Source: an uncultured Pseudomonadota bacterium
GTDB lineage: Bacteria; Pseudomonadota; Gammaproteobacteria; Burkholderiales; JALYOK01
Assembly (NCBI GenBank): GCA_902826775.1
Contig: CADEHE010000014.1
Span: 1-64,000 of the forward strand
Direction of reading: 5' to 3'
DNA: 64,000 nucleotides
A program made the translations under genes and the position numbers. This document shows positions 55,678 to 63,481 of the stretch, piece by piece (the first letter of the stretch is position 1; each line of letters opens with the position of its first letter). The notes beneath the pieces are model-generated. The model searched no databases. It was given only the letters and a program-made list of their open reading frames with translations, and was not told where the DNA came from.

Positions 55678-56667
55678 CTAGCCGGCGGCTTGCTCGGCAG
55701 CTTGAATCGGACGCTGCTCGATGCTCGCGCCGCGGTTGCGCGCTTTGCATATCTTGCACTCGAGCCCGGCGCTGCGCAAACGCCGCGCGCCGGATTTGAG
55801 CAGGTCCTTGGCTTGCGCTTCATCGGCGACGATGGCGAAGCCGGTGGGACCCCACGACGTTTGGCCGACGCACGGCACGCCTTGGCTTTGCAACCAACTC
55901 AACATGTCAGCAACACGCGCGCTGGTGTAACGCCCACCCTGTGCAGCGGCGAAGTAATCTCCGATGACTTGTTGAATCAAATTGATCGCCGCGCCAAACG
56001 CGGCGAGATCCTGCTCAGCCACCGCCGGCAGCGCGCGCATCACTACGGCGTGCGCGAGTTCGTGCGCTTGCTGCTGCGTGAAAGGCTCGAGTTCGCCGAA
56101 CGCGCGCGCCTCGTTGGTCCCGTGCAAACCTTGCGCGCTCGGATCAAACAGCAGAATGACGCGCCACGCATCGGGAAAATGCAAACGGCTAATTAGCGGC
56201 GGTGCGCCCGGCAGCGAGCCGCGTCCGCCATCGACCAAGAATCCGCCATACTCAAACGCGCCTAAGCCGATGCCGGAACGGTTGCCGCGATCAAGCAGAT
56301 CGGCAAGCTGGCGCGGCGACACATCGATCTCGTTGAGTTTTGCCGCCGCAGCACCGATGGCGAGCGCGAGTTGAGTGCCCGAACCCAAGCCTGAATGCGG
56401 TTGCATCGATTGCTCAATGCTGAGCGCCACTGGGCGCTGCAGCTTGAGTTGACGCCGCAGTTTCGCCAGATGACGCTGCGCGCGGGCGGCATCTTCACCC
56501 GTTACCGAAAAGCCGCGCGCAACATGCGCCTGCACGCGCGTGCCGATATCGTCTAGAGCGAGACCGATGCTGCCGAAGCGCCGGCCGTGCCCGCCGTGCA
56601 AATCGATGAAACCGAGGTGCAATCTTGCGGGAGCAAAAACGGTGATGGGCTCGGAAGCGTCCGCCAT
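55678..56667 (-). CDS. Beta-ribofuranosylaminobenzene 5'-phosphate synthase
   Basis: A 329-residue GHMP-superfamily protein that condenses 4-aminobenzoate (or 4-hydroxybenzoate) with PRPP in the first committed step of H4MPT/methanopterin biosynthesis. The N-terminus APARLHLGFIDLHGGHGRRF and the GHMP motif PHSGLGSGTQLALAIGAA (about 90-107), plus GQTSWGPTGFAIVAD at the end, are diagnostic. On the minus strand between the uroporphyrinogen-III-synthase-like gene and mtdB, it makes the carrier that mtdB and fhc use. Other mpt genes are outside the window. Confidence 0.92.
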   Translation of the reverse strand: MADASEPITVFAPARLHLGFIDLHGGHGRRFGSIGLALDDIGTRVQAHVARGFSVTGEDAARAQRHLAKLRRQLKLQRPVALSIEQSMQPHSGLGSGTQLALAIGAAAAKLNEIDVSPRQLADLLDRGNRSGIGLGAFEYGGFLVDGGRGSLPGAPPLISRLHFPDAWRVILLFDPSAQGLHGTNEARAFGELEPFTQQQAHELAHAVVMRALPAVAEQDLAAFGAAINLIQQVIGDYFAAAQGGRYTSARVADMLSWLQSQGVPCVGQTSWGPTGFAIVADEAQAKDLLKSGARRLRSAGLECKICKARNRGASIEQRPIQAAEQAAG

Positions 56668-56731
56668 GGCTATTGTTGGGATTGGAAATGCGCGGTTAGG
56701 CCGTAGCCGATTTATAGCATAAGGGCTGAGC

Positions 56732-57544
56732 TTACTGTTCGGTGCGAGCCGTCAGATGAGCCTGCAATTGCGTGAGCAAGGGGCCAAGTTTGGGTGGATC
56801 GGCTTCGAGGCCAGCGCTTACGCCGAGCGCTGCCAGTGTCCGCGAGCACGCGGGACCGATCGAGGCGACCAGCGTGCGGCACAAATCGCTGCGCAGTTGA
56901 TCCTCGCGCTGAGCGGCACGCGCGGCGGCGAAGAGGTTTTTTGCTTGTGCAGCGCTGGTGAATACCACCGCGTCAATTGCGCCGCGCTCCAGCGCGTCCA
57001 TCAGCGCGATCAAGCGTTGCGGATCGCGCGGCAGCGCCCAGCGGTAGGTCGGCACTTCGGTTACAAGGGCACCGCGTTCGCGCAGCGCCGCGTCCAACTC
57101 GGTATTGGTTTCGCCGTAGCGCTGCACTATGACGTTCTTGCCGTGCAAATCGAGATGGGCGATGGCATCGAGGACTTGCTCGGTGGTGTATGGTTCGGCG
57201 GCGCTCAAGTCGATGCGCACCGCGCGGCGGCGCAGTTCCGCTGTAGGTTTAGGTCCGCGCACGGCCACTGTTGCCGCCGCCAAGGCATGCGTGAGCGCGG
57301 CGGTCATATTTAGCGCGTCGCAGGTGTCAAACAGCGCTTTGGTGCCAACACCGGTTTGAAAGATCGCCAACTGCGGCGGTGTGTGTTCGAATCCCGCCAC
57401 CATCGCGCGGATAGCCGGTGGATCGACATCCGGCTCTTCCGCTAGTGCGGGCGCCCAGAACGGTATAGCGCCGCGCTTCTCGATGAGACCGATCAAGTGC
57501 TCGCCGAGCCGATTCTCCAGAATTGCAACGTTGCGTCCGCGCAT
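56732..57544 (-). CDS. Uroporphyrinogen-III synthase-like protein
   Basis: A 270-residue HemD-family protein. In the known enzyme, two Rossmann-like lobes close hydroxymethylbilane into uroporphyrinogen III. Here VAILENRLGEHLIGLIEKRG begins lobe 1 and GIDAVVFTSAAQAKNLF-type sequence (IDAVVFTSAAQAKNLFA) and VASIGPACSRTLAALGVSAG lie in lobe 2, as in HemD. It is first on the minus strand, 64 bp before the H4MPT-synthesis gene, and diverges from fhcB. Whether it serves haem/cobalamin/siroheme or has a role tied to C1 metabolism is open. Confidence 0.8.
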   Translation of the reverse strand: MRGRNVAILENRLGEHLIGLIEKRGAIPFWAPALAEEPDVDPPAIRAMVAGFEHTPPQLAIFQTGVGTKALFDTCDALNMTAALTHALAAATVAVRGPKPTAELRRRAVRIDLSAAEPYTTEQVLDAIAHLDLHGKNVIVQRYGETNTELDAALRERGALVTEVPTYRWALPRDPQRLIALMDALERGAIDAVVFTSAAQAKNLFAAARAAQREDQLRSDLCRTLVASIGPACSRTLAALGVSAGLEADPPKLGPLLTQLQAHLTARTEQ

Positions 57545-57670
57545 GGCTCAAACACTCATATCCCGTTGAAGTATAACGCCAGCGTGCGGCGGCACGCCGA
57601 GGAATCTCGGTACAATCATTTTATCGTGCGCACAAGCGCTTGCCATTTAACCAGACGTTCGCAATTTGCA
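57545..57670. promoter_or_regulatory. Divergent promoter region of C1 island
   Basis: This 126-bp interval separates the minus-strand HemD-like/beta-RFAP/mtdB genes from fhcB. A TACAAT hexamer (about 57611-57616) suits a plus-strand -10, and TTATAC (complement of 57571-57576) a minus-strand one. Good -35 partners were not found, so the assignment is tentative. Confidence 0.35.
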
Positions 57671-58948
57671 ATGACCGAGGCCGAGCTCGATTTCACTTGT
57701 CCGTTTTGCGGGCTCGCGTGCGACGACTTGCGCGTGCGCGTGGAGGGCGAAATGATGCAGATCCAGGCTAACGGTTGCCCCATCAGCGAGCGCGCACTGC
57801 GGACCTTGAGCCAAGCAAGCCCCATTGCACTCTCCGGGGTGCGCTTAAGTGGCGCACCCGCCACGCTCACGCAAGCGATCGACGCTGCGGCCGGCCTGCT
57901 GCGTTCGGCAGCGCAGCCCGTCTTGGCCGGCTTGGCGACCGATATCGCCGGCGCGCGCGCGCTAATGCGCTTGGCTGAGCGCATCGGCGCCGTCACCGAT
58001 CACATGAACTTCGGCGCCAAAATGCGCAATGTCTTGACCACGCAAGACCGCGGCTGGATCACGACAACGTTCGCCGAGGTGAAGAACCGCGCTGATACCT
58101 TGCTCATCGTCGGCAGCGACCTCGCCACGCGCTTCCCGCGTTTTTTCGAGCGGCTCATCACCCAAGCCGATGCGATGTACACCGATAGCGCTGCGCGCCG
58201 CATCGTCTATCTCGGTGATCCGGCAAAGGCGCGCGCCTCGCGTGCTGCGCTCGGTCCGCGGCTGGAGGTGATCGGTTGCGACAACGAGCAATTGGGAGAA
58301 GTGCTAGGTGTGTTGCGCATGCTCGTTAGCAAGCATCCGGCGCTGAGCGGCATGCGCCTCGAGCACGTGGGAGGCGTTGCTGCGCTACAAAGCCTGGCGC
58401 AGCAATTGCGTGCGGCAAAGTACGGCGTAGTGGCATGGTCCGCTGCCGATTTCGAGTTTGCCCACGCAGATCTGACCGTACAGCGCATTGTTGAGTTGGT
58501 GAAGGATTTGAACAAAACCACGCGCAGCGCCGGCCTGCCGCTCGGCGGCAGCGACGGCGACTTGACTGCGAACCAAGTCCACGTGTGGCAATCCGGTTTC
58601 GCATTGCGCTCGGATTTCGGTCGCGGCCACCCAGATTACGATCCGTACAACAACGCCGCCTCGCGCTTGCTCGAACGCGGCGAGGCCGATGCGCTGCTGT
58701 GGATTTCGAGTTTTAATGAAACGCGTCTGCCGCCACCGGCGGATGTACCGACCATCGTGCTGGGCCGCGCCGACATGCGCTGCGAGCGCGAGCCCGAGGT
58801 GTTCATCCCCGTCGGCACTCCGGGGGTGGACCACGCCGGGCATTTCGTGCGCTCCGACAAAGTCGTCACGATGCGCCTGGGCAAGCTGCGCGAGGGCGGG
58901 TCGCCTCCGGTCGCGCAAGTGATCGCACAAATCGAGGCCGCGCTGTGA
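57671..58948 (+). CDS. fhcB: Formyltransferase/hydrolase complex subunit FhcB
   Basis: A 425-residue relative of formylmethanofuran dehydrogenase subunit B. In methylotrophs, FhcB is part of the Fhc complex that transfers formyl from H4MPT to methanofuran and hydrolyses it to formate; it is a structural partner that lacks the redox centre. The N-terminal Cys set (Cys10, 13, 17 and 36 in CPFCGLACDD and NGCPISE) looks like an iron-sulfur motif, yet the molybdenum/tungsten ligand region (CHG in archaeal FwdB) has no Cys here (NVLTTQDRGW). Start at ATG 57671; an upstream in-frame extension looks like non-coding DNA. Overlaps fhcA by 4 bp (GTGA). Confidence 0.92.
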   Translation: MTEAELDFTCPFCGLACDDLRVRVEGEMMQIQANGCPISERALRTLSQASPIALSGVRLSGAPATLTQAIDAAAGLLRSAAQPVLAGLATDIAGARALMRLAERIGAVTDHMNFGAKMRNVLTTQDRGWITTTFAEVKNRADTLLIVGSDLATRFPRFFERLITQADAMYTDSAARRIVYLGDPAKARASRAALGPRLEVIGCDNEQLGEVLGVLRMLVSKHPALSGMRLEHVGGVAALQSLAQQLRAAKYGVVAWSAADFEFAHADLTVQRIVELVKDLNKTTRSAGLPLGGSDGDLTANQVHVWQSGFALRSDFGRGHPDYDPYNNAASRLLERGEADALLWISSFNETRLPPPADVPTIVLGRADMRCEREPEVFIPVGTPGVDHAGHFVRSDKVVTMRLGKLREGGSPPVAQVIAQIEAAL

Positions 58949-60597
58949 TACTAAAGCTGAAAGGCGGCAAGGTTTACGACCCGGCCAACGGCGTTGATGG
59001 CGAAGTGCGTGATATTTTCGTCCAAGCTGGCCGCATCATCGAAGCGCCACGCGAGGACGCGCGCATTGCGCAGGAATTCGACTGCAGCGGCATGATCGTG
59101 ATGGCCGGCGCGATCGACATGCACACGCACATCGGCGGCGGCAAAGTGAACATCGCGCGCGCTATGCTGACAGAAGATCATCGGCACGCCGTCGACCACC
59201 ACGGCCATCATCATGCCGCGCCGTCGACGCTGGAGACTGGCCGGCGCTACGCGGAGATGGGCTACACCGCCTGCTTCGAGCCGGCGCTGCTGCCGATCAA
59301 CGCGCGCCAAGCGCATTTGGAGATGGGCGATACGCCGATTATCGACAAAGGCGGTTACGCCATGCTCGGCAGCGACGACTTCTTCCTGCGCATGCTCGCC
59401 GCCAAAGAAGATCAAAAAGCGATCAACGACTATGTGGCGTGGACTTTGCACGCCGCACAGTGCATCGGCATTAAGGTCGTCAATCCCGGCGGCATCAGCG
59501 CCTTCAAGTTCAATCAGCGCAAGCTCGATCTCGATGAGGAGCACGCCTACTACCGCCTCACGCCGCGGCAGATTCTAAAATCGCTGGCGCAGGCGGTGCA
59601 CGATCTCGGCGTGCCGCATCCGTTGCACGTGCATTGCTCTAACCTCGGCATTCCCGGCAACGTCGACACCACGCTTGGCACCATGCAAGCTGCGGAAGGC
59701 TTGCCGGTGCACCTCACGCATATTCAGTTCCACAGCTACGGCACTGAGGGCGACAAGAAGTTTTCTTCCGGCGCGGCGCGCATCGCCGAAAGCGTCAATC
59801 GCATGAAGAACGTGAGCGTCGATGTCGGCCAGATCATGTTCGGCCAGACGGTGACCGCTTCCGGCGACAGCATGGCTCAATATCGCAACAGCGGGCTCGC
59901 CAATCCGCGCAAGTCCGTGATCATGGACATCGAATGCGACGCCGGCTGCGGGGTCGTGCCGTTTCGCTATCGCGATCAAAACTTTGTCAATGCGTTGCAG
60001 TGGGCGATCGGCTTGGAGACTTTCTTGCTGATCGATGATCCTTGGCGCGTGTTCTTGACCACCGATCATCCCAACGGCGCGCCGTTCACCAGCTACCCGC
60101 ACTTGATTAAGCTGCTGATGAACCGATCCTACCGGGAGCAGGCCTTCGAAAGTCTTAATCCAGAAGCGAAAGCAATGAGTACATTAAAGAGTATTACGCG
60201 AGAGTACTCGATGTACGAGATCGCTACCATGACCCGCGCGGCACCCGCCAAGCTGCTAGGCTTGCGCGATCGCGGGCTATTGGGCGTTGGCGCAGTGGCG
60301 GACATCGTCGTCTATCGCAACGAGAATGATCCTGAAGCGATGTTCGGCAAGCCCGCATGCGTGTTCAAGGATGGCGATTTGGTCGCGCGCGACGGCAAAA
60401 TCGTGAAGGAGAAATGGGGTAACACGCACGTGGTCAAACCCGAATTCGACCGCGGCATTGAGAAGTCGCTACGAAAGTACTTTGAGCGATTTCACACGAT
60501 GACGTTGGAGAACTTCAAGATTGCCGATGACGAAATGCGCGAGATCGGCAACGGTGCGCGGCTTTGTGAGCACGTAACGCGGCATCGCGCAGCGTAG
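58945..60597 (+). CDS. fhcA: Formyltransferase/hydrolase complex subunit FhcA
   Basis: A 550-residue amidohydrolase-fold subunit, homologous to FwdA/FmdA of formylmethanofuran dehydrogenase and catalytic for hydrolysis of formylmethanofuran to formate. Zinc ligands His60 and His62 in GAIDMHTHIGGGKVN, plus VHCSNLGIPGN, HLTHIQFHSY and a C-terminal DDPWRVFLTTDHPNGAP are as in FhcA. Starts with GTG overlapping the fhcB TGA. The next gene on the plus strand, fhcD, is 650 bp away beyond an oppositely oriented lipoprotein gene. Confidence 0.96.
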   Translation: MILKLKGGKVYDPANGVDGEVRDIFVQAGRIIEAPREDARIAQEFDCSGMIVMAGAIDMHTHIGGGKVNIARAMLTEDHRHAVDHHGHHHAAPSTLETGRRYAEMGYTACFEPALLPINARQAHLEMGDTPIIDKGGYAMLGSDDFFLRMLAAKEDQKAINDYVAWTLHAAQCIGIKVVNPGGISAFKFNQRKLDLDEEHAYYRLTPRQILKSLAQAVHDLGVPHPLHVHCSNLGIPGNVDTTLGTMQAAEGLPVHLTHIQFHSYGTEGDKKFSSGAARIAESVNRMKNVSVDVGQIMFGQTVTASGDSMAQYRNSGLANPRKSVIMDIECDAGCGVVPFRYRDQNFVNALQWAIGLETFLLIDDPWRVFLTTDHPNGAPFTSYPHLIKLLMNRSYREQAFESLNPEAKAMSTLKSITREYSMYEIATMTRAAPAKLLGLRDRGLLGVGAVADIVVYRNENDPEAMFGKPACVFKDGDLVARDGKIVKEKWGNTHVVKPEFDRGIEKSLRKYFERFHTMTLENFKIADDEMREIGNGARLCEHVTRHRAA

Positions 60598-60629
60598 CGA
60601 ACTTCGCGGCCGCGAGCCAGAACGAACAG

Positions 60630-61118
60630 TCAGTGTTTCCCTTCTGCTGGGTCCGCGTGCGCGTCTGCCGCCGCGGCTGATTCCTTTTCGCCTTCTGCCG
60701 CATGGGCGCCGGCGTCTTCAGCGCTGGGCGCCTCACCGTGCTCTGCGGCGGCGACCTTGGTGTCTTCGGCGCCGGCTTCAGCGGATGCGCTCTCGGCGGC
60801 GTCAGCGTGTTCCGCCTCGCCCGTAGCGTGGCCAGCGTCAGCGTGCGCCTCTTCGCCGTCTTTGGCCTTTTCTTGTGGCTTCACTTCGGCGATTTTGTTC
60901 TCGCGCATGTAATCGTTCATTTCTTTCCAGCCGTCAAACACCGCGCCGCGCAGGGCTTCGGGGTTGAGCGCAAAGCAGTCTTCGATGGCGCGGCCGGCAT
61001 GGCGGCAAGCGGCGCCGGTCGCCTTGCCGTCGGCGGCCAATTGGGCCGGATCTTCCTTTTCGCAGCCGGCCAAGAACGCAGCCAGCGCAATGGCAATGAG
61101 GGTGGTGACGCGACGCAT
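60630..61118 (-). CDS. Acidic Ala/Glu/His-rich lipoprotein
   Basis: A 162-residue predicted lipoprotein: signal peptide with lipobox LAGC (lipidated Cys19), a short folded region (residues 25-80; AACRHAGRAIEDCFALNPEA, DGWKEMNDYMRENKI) containing two further Cys, then a tail of about 80 residues built from Ala, Glu, Asp, His and Gly with repeated HADA/AEHADAAES-like units. The tail is intrinsically disordered in appearance and could bind metal through its many His. It sits in opposite orientation between fhcA and fhcD, 32 bp after fhcA. I do not recognise its function. Confidence 0.8.
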   Translation of the reverse strand: MRRVTTLIAIALAAFLAGCEKEDPAQLAADGKATGAACRHAGRAIEDCFALNPEALRGAVFDGWKEMNDYMRENKIAEVKPQEKAKDGEEAHADAGHATGEAEHADAAESASAEAGAEDTKVAAAEHGEAPSAEDAGAHAAEGEKESAAAADAHADPAEGKH

Positions 61119-61243
61119 GCTAAAGCCTCTCCGTTTGGTGCATGAATAGTGCTGTCTGCACAGTTATCGGCAGTTGTAGCTTGGAGTTGAGGCCTGCGGC
61201 ACAGCGGGCGCCGGGCGCGGTCTTTCGCGTAACATACGCGCCT

Positions 61244-62149
61244 ATGCAAGTGAACGGCGTGCACATCGACGATACCTTTGCCGAGGCTTTCGGCATGCGC
61301 GCCACGCGCGTGCTGGTGACGGCGCACAATCTGAAGTGGGCCTATCATGCTGCGATCGCGGCAACCGGATTCGCGACTTCGGTGATTGCTTGCGGCGCTG
61401 AAGCCGGAGTCGAGCGCAAATTGGCGGCGAGCGATACTCCAGACGGCCGGCCCGGCGCCGCGATCCTGCTGTTTGCCATGTCGTCCAAGGATTTGGCCAG
61501 TCAGTTGCAGCGGCGCATCGGCCAATGCGTGATGACGTGTCCGACCAGCGCTGCGTTTTCCGGCCTCGATAGCGCCGAGAAGCTACCTTTGGGCAAAGCG
61601 CTGCGCTATTTCGGCGATGGCCACCAAATTTCTAAGCTGATCGGCGGCAAGCGCTACTGGCGTGTGCCGGTGATGGATGGCGAATTCTTGTGCGAAGAGA
61701 CGACCGGTATGGTGCGCGCGGTCGGCGGCGGTAATTTTTTAGTCTTGGCGCGCGACGCCGGCGCCGCACTTGCCGGCGTCGAAGCGGCCATCGAAGCAAT
61801 GCGAAAGATCCCCAATGTCATCATGCCGTTTCCCGGTGGCGTGGTGCGCTCCGGCTCGAAAGTCGGCGCCAAATACAAGGGCATGATCGCTTCGACTAAC
61901 GACGCGTTTTGCCCGACGCTGCGTGGTGCGGTCAAATCCGAGTTAGGCCCAGACATCGGCTGCGTCATGGAGATCGTCATCGACGGCTTATCCGAAGCGG
62001 ATGTGCGCGCCAGCATGCGCGCCGGCATGCAGGCGGTGTGCGCGCTCGGTGCGGCGCGCGGTATCCGCAGGATTTCCGCCGGCAACTACGGCGGCAAGCT
62101 CGGGCAATTTCATTTCAAGTTGCGCGAAATCATGAAAGGGACCGCGTAA
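61244..62149 (+). CDS. fhcD: Formylmethanofuran:H4MPT formyltransferase FhcD
   Basis: A 301-residue Ftr/FhcD protein, which moves the formyl group between H4MPT and methanofuran. Start at ATG 61244 (MQVNGVHIDDTFAEAFGMR); a 34-codon extension upstream is not homologous. NVIMPFPGGVVRSGSKVGAK and STNDAFCPTLRG are strongly conserved in the family. The stop TAA overlaps the ATG of an SMR transporter (TAATG), so translation is coupled to a gene not normally in the fhc set. Confidence 0.95.
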   Translation: MQVNGVHIDDTFAEAFGMRATRVLVTAHNLKWAYHAAIAATGFATSVIACGAEAGVERKLAASDTPDGRPGAAILLFAMSSKDLASQLQRRIGQCVMTCPTSAAFSGLDSAEKLPLGKALRYFGDGHQISKLIGGKRYWRVPVMDGEFLCEETTGMVRAVGGGNFLVLARDAGAALAGVEAAIEAMRKIPNVIMPFPGGVVRSGSKVGAKYKGMIASTNDAFCPTLRGAVKSELGPDIGCVMEIVIDGLSEADVRASMRAGMQAVCALGAARGIRRISAGNYGGKLGQFHFKLREIMKGTA

Positions 62150-62460
62150 TGGCTTGGGTGTGGTTATTGGTCGCGGGCGTGCTGGAAATCGTGTGGCTGA
62201 TATTGCTCAAGCAAAGCGGCGGCTTTGCCAAACTCGGTTTGGGCGTGCTGAGCTATGCGGTTGCGTTGGCGAGTTTCGCGCTGCTCGGTTTGAGTCTGCG
62301 TTCGCTGCCCGCCGGCACCGCGTACGCTGTGTGGACCGGTATCGGCGCCGCGGGCGGTGCGATTGCCGGCGTCGTCTTGTTTGCCGAGCCGGCCAATACG
62401 GTGCGCATTGCGTGCATCGCGCTGATCGTCATCGGCATCGTCGGCTTGAAACTGGCATAG
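62149..62460 (+). CDS. SMR transporter, SugE/Gdx-like
   Basis: A 103-residue small multidrug resistance protein with four helices. The essential glutamate is Glu13 (VAGVLEIVWLILLK), and SLPAGTAYAVWTGIGAAGGA is typical of the SugE/Gdx (guanidinium exporter) clade rather than the EmrE drug-export clade. Gdx exports guanidinium with protons as a dimer. It begins inside the fhcD stop (TAATG) and is followed by fhcC after 5 bp, so all three are in one operon. No guanidine riboswitch or guanidine carboxylase gene is in view. Substrate could be guanidinium or another small cation. Confidence 0.9.
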   Translation: MAWVWLLVAGVLEIVWLILLKQSGGFAKLGLGVLSYAVALASFALLGLSLRSLPAGTAYAVWTGIGAAGGAIAGVVLFAEPANTVRIACIALIVIGIVGLKLA

Positions 62461-62465
62461 CGAGC

Positions 62466-63287
62466 ATGATGCGCCCGCTGGTGTTCACGCAACGCTACCT
62501 GCCGCAGCAGCGCGTGGATTGCTCGCCGCTGGTGCCAAATGCGCTGGCGGGAAAGAGTGTGCGGGAAGTAGGCGCGCTGGAGCTGCAATGCGGCAATCGC
62601 AAACTGCTCGTGGGCGAATTGTTTCGACTTAGCGGCGAAGATGCCCAGAGTGTGGTGATCGAATGCGAGGGCGATAAGCTCGAACGCATCGGCGCGCGCA
62701 TGACGGGCGGCAGCGTGCGCGTGCAGGGCGATTGCGGCGCTTATGCCGGGCTGCAGATGCGTGGAGGCGAAATTCATGTCGCCGGCAGCACCGGCGCCTT
62801 CGCTGCGTGCCAGATGCGCGGCGGCCTGTTGCGCATCGACGACGATGCCGGCGACTTTCTCGGCGCGGCGCTGCCGGGCGAGACGCGCGGCATGGCGGGT
62901 GGTACGGTGCTGGTTAAAGGCAATGTTGGTGAGCGCTGCGGCGATCGCATGCGGCGCGGGCAGATATTGATTGAAGGCCACGCCGGTGACTACTGCGCCG
63001 CGCGCATGTTGGCGGGCACGATCGCGGTGATGGGCAGTGTCGGCGCCAACTTGGGATTTGCCATGCAGCGCGGCAGTGTGCTGTTGCGCGCGCAGCCGCT
63101 CGATATCCCGCCGACGTTCGGCGATTGCGGTATCCACGAACTCGCATTCTTGACCTTATTGTTTCGCGCTTGGTCGGCGCTGCCGAGCCGCTTCGCGCAG
63201 TTCGCGGCGCCGGCGCGCGTACGGCGCATCGTTGGCGATCTGGCCAACGATGGCAAGGGTGAGATCCTGCTCTCGACTGGCCGCTAA
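62466..63287 (+). CDS. fhcC: Formyltransferase/hydrolase complex subunit FhcC
   Basis: A 273-residue FhcC, homologous to FwdC/FmdC and the glutamate-synthase GXGXG domain. It is a right-handed beta-helix made of repeats such as GGSVRVQGDCGAYAGLQMRG and GTIAVMGSVGANLGFAMQRG from about residue 78 to 220. It completes the Fhc complex with A, B and D. Two ATG codons in a row (62466, 62469) may start it. The usual methylotroph order is fhcCDAB; here the order is BA...D-SMR-C. Confidence 0.94.
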   Translation: MMRPLVFTQRYLPQQRVDCSPLVPNALAGKSVREVGALELQCGNRKLLVGELFRLSGEDAQSVVIECEGDKLERIGARMTGGSVRVQGDCGAYAGLQMRGGEIHVAGSTGAFAACQMRGGLLRIDDDAGDFLGAALPGETRGMAGGTVLVKGNVGERCGDRMRRGQILIEGHAGDYCAARMLAGTIAVMGSVGANLGFAMQRGSVLLRAQPLDIPPTFGDCGIHELAFLTLLFRAWSALPSRFAQFAAPARVRRIVGDLANDGKGEILLSTGR

Positions 63288-63303
63288 TGAAAAACGCGGG
63301 TGC

Positions 63304-63474
63304 GTAGCCCGGATGAGGTCCGCGTAGCGGGCCGTAATCCGGGGCCGAAGGCTCGGGCAGTGATCGCCGAAGCCAAGGCGACGCACCCCGGATCCGTCCT
63401 CGCCGGATCCCCGAGTTACGCCGCAACATCATCTCTGATTGATTTCCGCACCGCGGGCGGCTAACCCGGGCTAC
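63304..63474. repeat. REP-like GTAGCCCGG palindromic repeat
   Basis: GTAGCCCGG at 63304-63312 is mirrored by CCGGGCTAC at 63466-63474, framing about 171 bp that contains the further palindromic unit CCGGATCCGTCCTCGCCGGATCC. The GTAGCCCGGATGA...TAATCCGGGG sequence is a widespread proteobacterial dispersed repeat. It lies downstream of fhcC and of the convergent EAL gene and may serve both as a transcript end. Confidence 0.65.
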
Positions 63475-63481
63475 GAAGCCA

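Noticed and set aside
57497-57670. N-terminal extension of FhcB overlapping the HemD-like gene start
   Set aside because: It covers the divergent promoter zone and lacks homology; the CPFCG motif begins just after the ATG at 57671.
62154-62465. Upstream extension of the fhcC frame across the SMR transporter
   Set aside because: The SMR protein in the other frame is clearly real, and FhcC homology begins only at the ATG at 62466.
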